Shown here piece after piece: positions 19,725 to 27,573 of a stretch of 64,000 nt of DNA. The position numbers and the translations under genes were made by a program. Within the stretch, counting starts at the first letter, position 1, and every line of letters begins with the position of its first letter. The notes beneath the pieces are model-generated. The model saw nothing but the letters and a program-made list of their open reading frames with translations, ran no database searches and had not been told where the DNA came from. Source of the stretch: Thermococcus sp. MAR1 (GTDB lineage: Archaea; Methanobacteriota_B; Thermococci; Thermococcales; Thermococcaceae); assembly GCF_012027305.1 (NCBI RefSeq), contig NZ_SNUF01000001.1:620001-684000 (forward strand), given 5' to 3'.

Positions 19725-20303
19725 ATGCCGTTTAAACTGCCTATCTTTCGGAAAAGGGTCCTTGAAGTGCTCGCTTCCTCCGATGAGACCAAGGTCATGC
19801 ACGTAAGCGACACTCCCGAGAGTGTCTACCGCTTCATCGGCGAGCTCATAGAAAAAACCCGACCCGATTACGTCATCCATACCGGCGACCTGGCCGACAA
19901 CGTAAAGCTGGAGAGACGGCCCGAGCTCAGACCCCGCTACCAGGGCGCAATAAGGAAGCTCGCCCATATCCTCAAGGGCTACGGGGTGAAACTCTACGTC
20001 GTTCCGGGAAACGAGGACGACCAGGAGCTGGTCAGGGAGTTCTTTGGGAAGGCCGTTGTCGATCCCGGGACGGTCGTGGAGATAGGGGGGAAGAGGTTCG
20101 CCCTCGGCCACACCTGGAGGGACGTCCTTGAGCTCGATGCGGATTTTAAGCTCTATGGCCATAACTTCAAGCTCATCGAGAGGGGCCTAAATGGCGTTCT
20201 CGGCGTTAACTTCGTCCTTCTGCCGAGCGGGAAGACCTACCGCGTTAAGTATCCCGGGGGGACTGATTTCGATAGGGGTTATAAGCTGTGGAGGGGTATG
20301 TGA
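19725..20303 (+). CDS. Calcineurin-like phosphoesterase (YfcE/MJ0936 type)
   Basis: A 192-residue metallophosphoesterase. Metal-binding motifs in order: VMHVSDTPES around residue 25 (D-x-T in place of the usual D-x-H), IHTGDLADN around residue 50, VVPGNEDD around 88 (GNHD replaced by GNED), LGHTWRD around 127 and LYGHNF around 145. Several standard histidines are replaced, so either metal coordination differs or the enzyme has altered activity. It overlaps the next gene by one base (TGATG), so the two are coupled. Confidence 0.85.
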   Translation: MPFKLPIFRKRVLEVLASSDETKVMHVSDTPESVYRFIGELIEKTRPDYVIHTGDLADNVKLERRPELRPRYQGAIRKLAHILKGYGVKLYVVPGNEDDQELVREFFGKAVVDPGTVVEIGGKRFALGHTWRDVLELDADFKLYGHNFKLIERGLNGVLGVNFVLLPSGKTYRVKYPGGTDFDRGYKLWRGM

Positions 20304-21277
20304 TGAAGGTTCTCCGGTTTGGTCCGTCCATAATCTTCCTCCGAACGCCCAGGGGGGAGGCCGTCAAAGCGGCAATCTCCCAGGTCTTTGGTGTTGAGGA
20401 GATGCCTACCGATGAGGCCATAAGGAACAGCAGCGAGTTCGAGACGATAGTCTTCGTCACCGATGAGTGGGAGAAGGAAACCATCCCGCCCGAAACGGCA
20501 TTCCTTTTGAGCTGTCACGCACCGGTCGTTCTGAGCACCGTCGTGAACAGAAAGCTCCCGGTGGAAAAGGTCCACGTGGAGAGCACGCTGATCCTCATGA
20601 GGGTTCCGGACAGGGTTCAGGAGGGGCTTGAACTTCTCGCCCAGAAGTACGGTGGGGAGATCATGGACATACGAACCGCCTTCGACGAGGGTGAAGCGGG
20701 GGACACGATAATAGGCGTGACGAGGAGAAAACTCAACTCCCCTATCGGACCCGAAGAGATCGAAGGAGCAGTTCTTATACACAGGGATTTTCTCAACGTC
20801 TACCGTGAGCTGAGCATCGACGCCCCAATACTCCTCCTCCGGCTGATGCCCGAGTGGAAGGAAATTACCATCAAAATCTACGATACGGAAAAGCACTACG
20901 ATGAGAACATAGAGAGGCTGATGATGGTCATAGAAGACCTCGACCTCGGCTTCGTCGTTGGCGAGGGCTGGGACTGGGACTACCCGAGGCCGTTCATGCG
21001 CGTTCCGGTTTACAAGCTCAAGCTCCTGACGTGGGAAGACCCGGTGCGCGTTAAGTTCCTGCTGAAGGGCATCGAGTACGTCGGCTACAAGAGGCTCTGC
21101 GACATCGACGTCTTCGTAGAGGGCAAGAAGATTCACTGGACCGCCCTCGGGAAGTACGATTCCAAGTTCGAGCTGGCCAAAAAAGCTCGGGAAGAGCTGG
21201 CGAAGAACCTCAGCGGGGACGTTTTGAAGAGGCTTAGGGAACTCGAAGAGAGGCTTGCGGCAGAATCGAAGGAATGA
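20303..21277 (+). CDS. Unknown protein coupled to phosphoesterase
   Basis: A 324-residue soluble protein I do not recognise. It has no signal or membrane segment. The N-terminal part (SIIFLRTPRGEAVKAAISQV; IVFVTDEWEKETIPPETAFL) looks like an alpha/beta domain; the middle is rich in aromatic and acidic residues (GEGWDWDYPRPFMR); the last 50 residues are a charged helical tail. The start at 20303 overlaps the previous stop as TGATG and has GAGGGG upstream; the open frame also reaches 20288. Coupling to a phosphoesterase suggests shared work on a phosphorylated substrate (inference only). Confidence 0.75.
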   Translation: MKVLRFGPSIIFLRTPRGEAVKAAISQVFGVEEMPTDEAIRNSSEFETIVFVTDEWEKETIPPETAFLLSCHAPVVLSTVVNRKLPVEKVHVESTLILMRVPDRVQEGLELLAQKYGGEIMDIRTAFDEGEAGDTIIGVTRRKLNSPIGPEEIEGAVLIHRDFLNVYRELSIDAPILLLRLMPEWKEITIKIYDTEKHYDENIERLMMVIEDLDLGFVVGEGWDWDYPRPFMRVPVYKLKLLTWEDPVRVKFLLKGIEYVGYKRLCDIDVFVEGKKIHWTALGKYDSKFELAKKAREELAKNLSGDVLKRLRELEERLAAESKE

Positions 21278-21289
21278 TCTGGAGGCCAA

Positions 21290-22219
21290 TCAAAGCTTTT
21301 TAATCTTTGCCACGAAGAAGCCGCTCGTGCCGTGCTTGTCGGGGTAGAAGCGCCTCGCCTTTCTTATCTCATCGCTCAGCTCGACTCCAAAGGGCATCGT
21401 TAGAGCCGGCTCGCCGTAGCGAAGGGGCAAAAGCTCAACGTCGAAGTTATCAAGAACCCACTGGATCACGAACTCGTTCTCCTCTGGCTCAAGGGAGCAG
21501 GTGGAGTAGACGAGGGTTCCACCCCTTTTGAGCACGCTTAGGCCCTTCTCAATGAGCCTCATCTGCAGTCCCTGGCAGAACTTTACATCCTCCATCGTTC
21601 TGTTGGACTTCCGCTCCGGGTTCTTGTGTATCGTCCCCGAACCAGTACAGGGGGCATCGAGGAGTATTCTGTCGAACTCGACGCCGAGTTCATCTATGTG
21701 GAGCGACGATTTGTGGAAGAGCACCGTATTTGTGACTCCAAGCCTTGAGAGGTTCAGGCGGGTTTCCCTCAGCCTATCTTCGCCAACGTCGAAGGCGTAG
21801 ATGATGCCCTCGTTCTCCATCAGCTGGGCGAGGTAAGAAGCTTTACCTCCCGGTGCCGCCGCCATGTCGGCAACGACCTCGCCGGGCTTCGGTTCGAGTG
21901 CCACCGGTGGATACATCGAGCTGGCCTCCTGAATGTAGAGGAGACCGCTGAGGTACTCGGGCGTTGAGGTTATCGAGAAGGGTTCCCTCGTCAGGCAGAA
22001 GCCCTCCCTCGCCCAGTGAATCCTCTTAAACTGAAAGCCCTTCTTGTTGAGGAGTTTGGTGAGCCTTGGAACTTCGATGCGAAGGGTATTTATGCGGAAG
22101 CACCTCGGCAGGGGCTTTTCCATCGCCTCGGCTATGCTTAAAGCCCTCTCGCCCCAGAGTTCATAATAGCGCTCCGCGAAGGTCTTCGAGTAGCCGAGGG
22201 AAAACAACTTTTCCAGCAT
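21290..22219 (-). CDS. NOL1/NOP2/Sun-family RNA cytosine-C5 methyltransferase
   Basis: About 309 residues. It transfers methyl from S-adenosylmethionine to C5 of cytosine in tRNA or rRNA. VADMAAAPGGKASYLAQLM is the cofactor motif; DAPCTGSGTIHKNPE and VYSTCSLEPEENE carry the two catalytic cysteines. The N-terminal YSKTFAERYYELWGERA helical part is common in archaeal members. The ATG at 22219 has no ribosome site but lies about 25 bases after TTTTAAA, so the message is probably leaderless. The frame stays open to 22270. The palindrome array lies just upstream of its promoter. Confidence 0.93.
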   Translation of the reverse strand: MLEKLFSLGYSKTFAERYYELWGERALSIAEAMEKPLPRCFRINTLRIEVPRLTKLLNKKGFQFKRIHWAREGFCLTREPFSITSTPEYLSGLLYIQEASSMYPPVALEPKPGEVVADMAAAPGGKASYLAQLMENEGIIYAFDVGEDRLRETRLNLSRLGVTNTVLFHKSSLHIDELGVEFDRILLDAPCTGSGTIHKNPERKSNRTMEDVKFCQGLQMRLIEKGLSVLKRGGTLVYSTCSLEPEENEFVIQWVLDNFDVELLPLRYGEPALTMPFGVELSDEIRKARRFYPDKHGTSGFFVAKIKKL

Positions 22220-22256
22220 GGTGGGGAGTTGGGGGAGGGGTTTAAAAGGTTCTTTG

Positions 22257-22378
22257 TTTTGTGAAAGCATACTTTCACAAAACGCCCATTTTATGAAAGT
22301 GCACTTTCATAAATTGTACCGTTTATGAAAGCCTGCTTTCATAAAATGGGCGTTTTGTGGGGATGCGCTCTCATAAAA
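22257..22378. repeat. Four palindromes at exact 32-bp spacing, nested in a larger dyad
   Basis: Four copies of TTTATGAAAG-N4-CTTTCATAAA (TTTTGTG variants at the ends) lie at 22257-22282, 22290-22313, 22322-22345 and 22353-22378. Their centres are 22269.5, 22301.5, 22333.5 and 22365.5, so the spacing is 32 bp each time, about three helical turns. The second is a perfect 24-bp palindrome. The whole block is itself a dyad about 22317.5: 22276-22299 is the exact reverse complement of 22336-22359, and linkers CGCCCAT and ATGGGCG mirror each other. The fourth copy is imperfect. It lies between the 3' end of the frameshifted island gene and the methyltransferase promoter. Likely a cooperative protein-binding site. 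Confidence 0.95.
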
Positions 22379-22433
22379 CGGCACTTCCTGAGGGCTCAGA
22401 TATAGTGAAGGGCTGTGGAGAAGGCGGGAAAAC

Positions 22434-23577
22434 TCAGAGGTGCCTTAAGGCTTTCTCCGCTTTTTCGAACTTCCCTTCCTTTATGTAGGACAGCGCAAGG
22501 TAGTACATGCCGAGTCTGCAGAGGTCTTCCAACGTGGGGTTTTCGAGCTCTATGATGTCCGTAATCTTCCTCTTGAAGTCCATCATGGCGTTGTTTACCG
22601 CCTCTTCGCTGTAGTTAAGGAGCTTCAGGGCCTGGAGCATGGAAAGGACTTCAAGCTTCGCACTGGGGAGGTCTGTGGATGTTCCAATAGTTCTTTCCTT
22701 CGTCTGTATTCTCTCAACTGGCTGTGCCCTCTTCTGAGCAATGGTCGGTTCCGGTTGCTTCAGTTTAACACCAGCGAATTCTTGGAGTATTTTCAGGTAC
22801 TCCTCGAACTCTTCCCACTTCTTTACTTCCTCGCTCGTTACAGTGGTTATTGGGTTGCCCCATTCATCGAAGCCGCCCCACCCGCTAACGAACTTGTCGT
22901 GTATCTTCATAGCAAGCGGATATACCCTATCAATCATTTTGTCGATCTCCTCCTCGTATGTTCTTACCCCTACATCTCTGAGTGCTACCCGCAGCCAACT
23001 CACAAACTCGTTCCTTTTCTTGGGGTCCTGGAGAACCTCTTCCAGCGGTGGGAGGAGGAAACCATCTTTTAGATCGTCTACTCTTTCCGGTTTTAAACTT
23101 GCGTTATGTAAATATGCCTTCGTGTCCGCGATCTTCACCCTGCTCAACGCTTCCTTTAGTGCCTTTATAAATTTTTCCCTGTAATCGAGATCACGTATCT
23201 TCCCAAACCCGTACTTTGCAATTATTGGCGTTACTAGCAGGTGGAGGAAGGTCGACCACTTCCCTGCTTCGTAGAACCCTCCCTTCATTCGCTCGTAGTC
23301 AGACGGCTCGTGCAGTTTTGGGTTCTTCACCACAGGGATGGGAGGATCTACCATCTCTGACCTGTGTGTGTGTTAGGGCAGCATCTATGGAAATCCGCCC
23401 ATCGAGATCCAGATCTAAACTCTCCTTTATTGCCTTTGCTAGTATTTTCGAACCTATTATGTCTGAAAAAGCTGGTTTATACTCCACATACTTCAGTTTT
23501 TTCTTCTCCTTTCCGAACCACCCCTTCGGCACCTCGTACTCAAATTCTCCCCATCCCATCTCTGCTATAGGCGCCAT
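22434..23577 (-). pseudogene. THTH-family island protein A, frameshifted at a CA repeat
   Basis: Two minus-strand frames make one gene: 23577 to about 23363 (MAPIAEMGWGEFEYEV...ALTHTQ) and about 23363 to 22434 (EMVDPPIPVV...EKALRHL). The break is in a (CA)5 tract at 23363-23372. One more CA unit would give THTH-RSEMVDPPIPV and join the frames. The paralogue at 26385-27506 has THTHWWEH at the same place. The last 75 residues (MLQALKLLNYSEEAVNNA...YYLALSYIKEGKFEKAE) match that paralogue closely and look like a helical repeat. Function unknown. It follows ATPase 1 by 55 bases. Start ATG 23577 has GAGGGGTG. A phase-variable gene or a recent mutation are both possible. Confidence 0.85.
23363..23372. 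repeat. (CA)5 dinucleotide tract at the frameshift
   Basis: Five TG units on the plus strand (CA on the coding strand) exactly where the reading frame of island protein A breaks. Six units would restore frame. The intact paralogue also has five units at 27301-27310, but is followed by CTGG rather than GG, so it stays open. Confidence 0.95.
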
Positions 23578-23632
23578 TTTTCACCCCTCACAGACTGTAG
23601 GTTAAAAACATATAAAACGGTTGTCTGCCGGC

Positions 23633-24919
23633 TCAGGTGGAACCCATTAAAAACCTCCACAGGGGTATCATATCTATGATAATGCCCTTCCCTTTTACCC
23701 TGCCCGCCACGTCCCACGTAATCAGCAGGGCGTTTTTAAAGCCGAATTCTCTCGAAGCTTTTCTGAGAGCGTTCACCTCACGCTTAAACGTTTCTTCTCC
23801 GCTGATATCGTAGCTCACCTGGATCAGCGTCTCCTCTTCAGGCAGGACGAAATCAACCTCCCAGTTCTTCCCGAGGGCATAATTAACTTCCTTTCTCCTC
23901 CGGAGGAGCTCGATGAAAACGGCGTTTTCCATAAGCCTCCCCATGTTCTCGCTGAACTTCACGCTCAGAAACGTCAAAAAGGACGTATCAACGAAGTATA
24001 TCTTTCTGGGGTGCTGCATCCTGAGCCTCACCTTGGGGGAATACACCTCAAGGGGAAATGCAAAGTAGCACTCCTCAAGGTACCTCATGTAGCTGGCGAG
24101 CGTTGATTTGGATATTGAGTAGCCCATGCTCCTCATTGTTTTGGCGGTTTTACTCAGGCTTACGTACTCGGAGTTAAGGAGAAGTCGGATGAAGGTTCTG
24201 AGCTCTTCCGGATTCCTGATTGAGTACCTCTCCACGACATCGAGGGCTATTACCGTGTTGAAGTAGTCCCGGACGATTAACCCCTTGACCCTCACGTCGC
24301 TGGTCAGAACGACCTCCGGAAAGCCTCCATAGAGGAGGTACTCCCTCAGCAGGTTGAGCAAGGCTGGCTTTTTTGGGCTGAAATCTAAATTCTCCGGCAC
24401 CTCAAAACCATTGAACCTCAGGAACTCCCGGAAGCTCAGGGGAAAAACCTCGAACGTCAGAGCCCTGCCCCTGAGTGAGGTGGGGATTTCTCTGCTGGAG
24501 AGCTTTGAGGATGAGCCGCTTAAGAAAAGCCTCACGTCTCTCCTCGAATCATGGACTCTCCTCACCCACGAGTCCCAGCCCGGAATGTTCTGTATCTCGT
24601 CCAGAAAGAGGTACAGCCTGTCCTTTTTCCCGTAGAGCTCCTCTATCGTTGGTATGAGCTCCGTTAGAGTTTCGGTTCTCTTTTCGAGCCTTTCATCTTC
24701 AAAGTTGATGTAGAATATTTCCTCCCTTGGAGCTTTTTTTGACAGCTCGTTGATGAGCTGGAACATCAGGTACGTTTTGCCTGACCTCCGACAGCCGGCA
24801 AAGGTTACAACCTTTTTCGGTTTATCCGGTATCAGGGAGACATCAAAGTCCCTCTCGACGAGCTCGGGCGTCCAGGTTTCCTGCCACTCCACCAAAACCT
24901 TGGCCAAATCCTCCCTCAT
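23633..24919 (-). CDS. Archaeal AAA ATPase with DUF4143 C-terminus (ATPase 1)
   Basis: A 428-residue protein. Walker A is FAGCRRSGKTYLMF at about residue 37; Walker B is LYLFLDEIQNIPGW at about 102; LFLSGSSSKLSSREIPTSLRGR near 130 is the sensor/arginine region typical of this group. The DUF4143 domain at about 210-400 ends in a nuclease-like core, WEVDFVLPEEETLIQVSY, where the usual E-x-K has become Q-V-S, so it is probably not catalytic. Proteins of this kind are expanded in Thermococcales; their role is unknown. It heads a two-gene unit with protein A and shares a divergent promoter region with ATPase 2. Confidence 0.88.
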   Translation of the reverse strand: MREDLAKVLVEWQETWTPELVERDFDVSLIPDKPKKVVTFAGCRRSGKTYLMFQLINELSKKAPREEIFYINFEDERLEKRTETLTELIPTIEELYGKKDRLYLFLDEIQNIPGWDSWVRRVHDSRRDVRLFLSGSSSKLSSREIPTSLRGRALTFEVFPLSFREFLRFNGFEVPENLDFSPKKPALLNLLREYLLYGGFPEVVLTSDVRVKGLIVRDYFNTVIALDVVERYSIRNPEELRTFIRLLLNSEYVSLSKTAKTMRSMGYSISKSTLASYMRYLEECYFAFPLEVYSPKVRLRMQHPRKIYFVDTSFLTFLSVKFSENMGRLMENAVFIELLRRRKEVNYALGKNWEVDFVLPEEETLIQVSYDISGEETFKREVNALRKASREFGFKNALLITWDVAGRVKGKGIIIDMIPLWRFLMGST

Positions 24920-24940
24920 GGGTACCAGTACTCCCTCATC

Positions 24941-24983
24941 ATTTATAAATCTTGTCCAATATACTGGACAGCCATTTATAAAT
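24941..24983. promoter_or_regulatory. Divergent promoter with central dyad between ATPases 1 and 2
   Basis: Two identical ATTTATAAAT boxes (24941-24950 and 24974-24983) flank TGTCCA-ATATAC-TGGACA (24953-24970). The left box is 22-31 bases before the ATPase 1 start on the minus strand, the right distance for a nearly leaderless message. The right box faces ATPase 2. A repressor on the central dyad could block both directions (inference). Confidence 0.6.
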
Positions 24984-25065
24984 TGCTGTTCTGCACGCTT
25001 GCCCTCATGGAAAATGCTGTAGAAAGATTATTATACTTTGCCAACATCATTTTAACGGTGGTCTC

Positions 25066-26388
25066 ATGTTCGTGGACAGGGAACGGGAGCTGGAGTTCCT
25101 CGAAAGAAAGTGGAAGGAGAAGAGCGCCCAGCTCATAATCATCTACGGGCGAAGAAGGGTTGGAAAGACAATGCTCCTGAAGGAGTTCTTGAAGGATAAG
25201 GGGGGCGTTTACTTTTTGGCCACCGCTGACTCAATGGGTGAGAACGTTAAAGGACTGGCTGAAAAGTTCGCGGAGCTGACGGGGAGGGAATACTTCAAGG
25301 AGGTAGAGGATTTTGGAAAGCTCTTCCGTTACCTTGCGGATGAGCTGAAAAACGAAAGGGTAGCCGTAGTTCTGGACGAGTTCCAGTATCTCATGAGCCT
25401 TAAACCAGGGATTCTGAGCGTTCTCCAAAAGGTCTGGGACGAGCATCTCAGGGATACCGGGATTTTCCTTGTCCTCTGCGGCTCCTCCATCGGGATGATG
25501 GAGAGGGTTATGGAATACAGAAGCCCGCTTTATGGGCGAAGGACTGGGCAGTGGAAGGTAGAGCCCTTCGACATAAGGGCGATAGCGGAGATGCTTCCCG
25601 ACAGGGGCATGGAGGAGCTTGTAAAAACCTATGCGGTCTTCGGCGGTGTTCCCTTCTACCTCGATATGGTGAAAGATTTGAGCGTGGAGGGGGCTATAAG
25701 GGAGAAGGTCTTGAAAAAGGGAGAAGTTCTCTACGAGGAGCCGGAGTTTCTCCTGAGAGAGGAGTTGAGGGAGCCGAGGGTTTACAAGCTCATCCTCAAG
25801 GGCATCTCCCTCGGGTACGAAACCCTCGGAGAGCTGGTTAATTTCACGGGACTTAACAGGGGAAACCTTTCAAGATACCTCGACACGCTTGAAAGGCTCG
25901 GCATAGTTGGCTACGAGCTTCCCTATGGAAAGAGAAAGAGGGGACGCTACTACATCAAGGACAACTTCTTCAACTTCTGGTTCCGCTTTGTCTATCCAAA
26001 TCTGGCCGACTTGGAGCTGGGGCTGGTCGATGAGGTCTGGGTCAGGGTTGAGAAAGACCTTAACGCCTACTACGGAAGAATGTTTGAGAGACTGATAAGG
26101 GAAATGCTTAAGATGAAGATACTCGACTTCGGGCAGAGAAGGGTCGCAAGGTGGTGGCACAAAGGGGAGGAAATAGACGCAATCCTTGAGCTCGATGACG
26201 GCCTGTTATTCGTCGAGGTGAAGTGGGGCAGGCTGAGGAGACGGGAGGCAGAGAGGATTCTTGGAGATTTGGAAAAGAAGGCGGAGCGCTTTGGGGGCAA
26301 AAAGAGGTTCCTGCTCATCGCCAGGAAAATCGATGAAAAAGGGGAGGGCATGATGGACCTGGAAGACATTGAGGCGCTTGTGCGCTAA
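25066..26388 (+). CDS. Archaeal AAA ATPase with DUF234 nuclease-like end (ATPase 2)
   Basis: A 440-residue protein. Walker A IIYGRRRVGKTMLLKEFL at about residue 25; Walker B VAVVLDEFQYLMS near 105; LCGSSIGMMERV and SPLYGRRTGQWKVEPF follow, as in the archaeal ATPase_2 group. A winged-helix segment lies near 245-295 (LGELVNFTGLNRGNLSRYLD). The C-terminal DUF234 part has RRVARWWHKGEEIDAIL and LLFVEVKWG, a full PD-(D/E)xK-type D...ExK signature, so nuclease activity is possible. It is convergent with protein B and overlaps its 3' end by four bases. Function unknown. Confidence 0.9.
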   Translation: MFVDRERELEFLERKWKEKSAQLIIIYGRRRVGKTMLLKEFLKDKGGVYFLATADSMGENVKGLAEKFAELTGREYFKEVEDFGKLFRYLADELKNERVAVVLDEFQYLMSLKPGILSVLQKVWDEHLRDTGIFLVLCGSSIGMMERVMEYRSPLYGRRTGQWKVEPFDIRAIAEMLPDRGMEELVKTYAVFGGVPFYLDMVKDLSVEGAIREKVLKKGEVLYEEPEFLLREELREPRVYKLILKGISLGYETLGELVNFTGLNRGNLSRYLDTLERLGIVGYELPYGKRKRGRYYIKDNFFNFWFRFVYPNLADLELGLVDEVWVRVEKDLNAYYGRMFERLIREMLKMKILDFGQRRVARWWHKGEEIDAILELDDGLLFVEVKWGRLRRREAERILGDLEKKAERFGGKKRFLLIARKIDEKGEGMMDLEDIEALVR

Positions 26389-27506
26389 AGCCCCCTGAAG
26401 ACGTCCTCAGCTTTTTCAAACTTCCCCTCCCTTATGTAGGACAGCGCGAGGTAGTACAGGCCGAGCCTGTAAACGTCCTCGGGCGTCGGATAATCGAGCT
26501 CCGTTATCTTCCTGATCTTCTTCTCAAGGTCTTTAACCGCGTTGTTCACGGCATCTTCGCCGTAGTTGAGGAGCTTTAGTGCCTGGAGCATCGTCAGGAC
26601 GTCCACCGTCAGCGAGCCGCCGCTTTCCTTCCCGTCCTTCCCCTTCTTCCCCTGGACTGCCTTCGGGCGCTTCACTTTCCTTTTGGCTCCGGTGAAGTCT
26701 TCGAGGAACCTGATGAGCTCGTGGTATGCGGGGTGCTTCATGACGCCCTTTTCGCTGGGGCTTGCCTGCATGATCTCCTTGAAACTCTCCTTGTCTGCAA
26801 ATTTCTTCACGATCTCGTAGGATTTTTTTAATGCGTAGGCGATGTCCTCCTTCGGTATGAGGATCTTGTATGCGTGGTAGAACTCGTTTTTTAATGCCTC
26901 CGCAAGTTTTTCCACGTTTTCCTCGTTCTCGAAGAGTTCGTCCGGCTCCGGTATGACGTATGCATTCGGCTCCGGACGTCTTTTGATATGTCTTGCCGCT
27001 TCTTCGTCATTCACGTCGCCGGGTATTGCGTGCACCTTCTTCTTCGCCACCTTCGTGAGCGCCCGCCCCGTGACGTGGTGCGGGTCTGGATCGTGCACGA
27101 ACCTGCCGAATATGCCGGTTTCCCTGTGCTTATACGTGGCGGCGAACGTGGCAAGCCCGATCGTTGCCCTCAGCAGTTCCAGTTTCCTGTGGTAGTCCCA
27201 TATCCTCCACGGCGGTATGTCTTCGCCCCCCTCGAGCACGAGATATACGCGCCTGTACTCATTCCTATTCGTTTTTTCCCTTATCGCGTGTTCCCACCAG
27301 TGTGTGTGTGTTATGGCAGTAATTGTGCCGCTCGGTAGGTCCAGGCCCCGGACGGCAGCCACCGCGATTCCATCACTCATTCTTTTGTATTTGCTTTCCG
27401 GATCCCTCACCACCACGTACTCCGCTTCCCACTCCTTTACCGGCCCGAACAGCCCCTTCTTCTCCCTGATCTTTACCTTCCTCGGCTCCTTCTTCATCAG
27501 TCTCAT
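26385..27506 (-). CDS. THTH-family island protein B (intact)
   Basis: A 373-residue protein of unknown function, paralogous to protein A. Shared parts: a tight THTHWWEH motif near residue 70 (possible metal site), and a C-terminal module of about 75 residues, MLQALKLLNYGEDAVNNAVKDLEKKI to YYLALSYIREGKFEKAED, which resembles a TPR-like helical pair. Between them is a basic, histidine-rich region (RFVHDPDPHHVTGRALTKVAKKK). A lysine-rich linker near 270-300 separates the domains. No signal or membrane segment. It follows ATPase 3 by 67 bases on the same strand, the same order as ATPase 1 and protein A. Start ATG 27506 after GGTGGTAATGAC. Confidence 0.85.
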   Translation of the reverse strand: MRLMKKEPRKVKIREKKGLFGPVKEWEAEYVVVRDPESKYKRMSDGIAVAAVRGLDLPSGTITAITHTHWWEHAIREKTNRNEYRRVYLVLEGGEDIPPWRIWDYHRKLELLRATIGLATFAATYKHRETGIFGRFVHDPDPHHVTGRALTKVAKKKVHAIPGDVNDEEAARHIKRRPEPNAYVIPEPDELFENEENVEKLAEALKNEFYHAYKILIPKEDIAYALKKSYEIVKKFADKESFKEIMQASPSEKGVMKHPAYHELIRFLEDFTGAKRKVKRPKAVQGKKGKDGKESGGSLTVDVLTMLQALKLLNYGEDAVNNAVKDLEKKIRKITELDYPTPEDVYRLGLYYLALSYIREGKFEKAEDVFRGL

Positions 27507-27525
27507 GTCATTACCACCGACCCCG

Positions 27526-27551
27526 CTGGGCCCGTAAATGTTTCGGCCCAG
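27526..27551. promoter_or_regulatory. Inverted repeat at the protein B promoter
   Basis: CTGGGCC (27526-27532) and GGCCCAG (27545-27551) form a perfect 7-bp dyad with a 12-base spacer. On the minus strand a TTTTATA box lies just upstream (27555-27561), so the dyad covers the expected start of transcription of protein B. It could be an operator, or a terminator behind ATPase 3. Confidence 0.55.
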
Positions 27552-27573
27552 AAGTATAAAACCGTTTCTTTTT

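Noticed and set aside
20279-21289. 336-residue minus-strand ORF
   Set aside because: Shadow of the plus-strand gene at 20303, which has proper start, ribosome site and coupling.
22257-22378. CRISPR-like array
   Set aside because: The period is regular, but units are palindromes, linkers are only 7-8 bases and mirror each other; there are no unique spacers of normal length.
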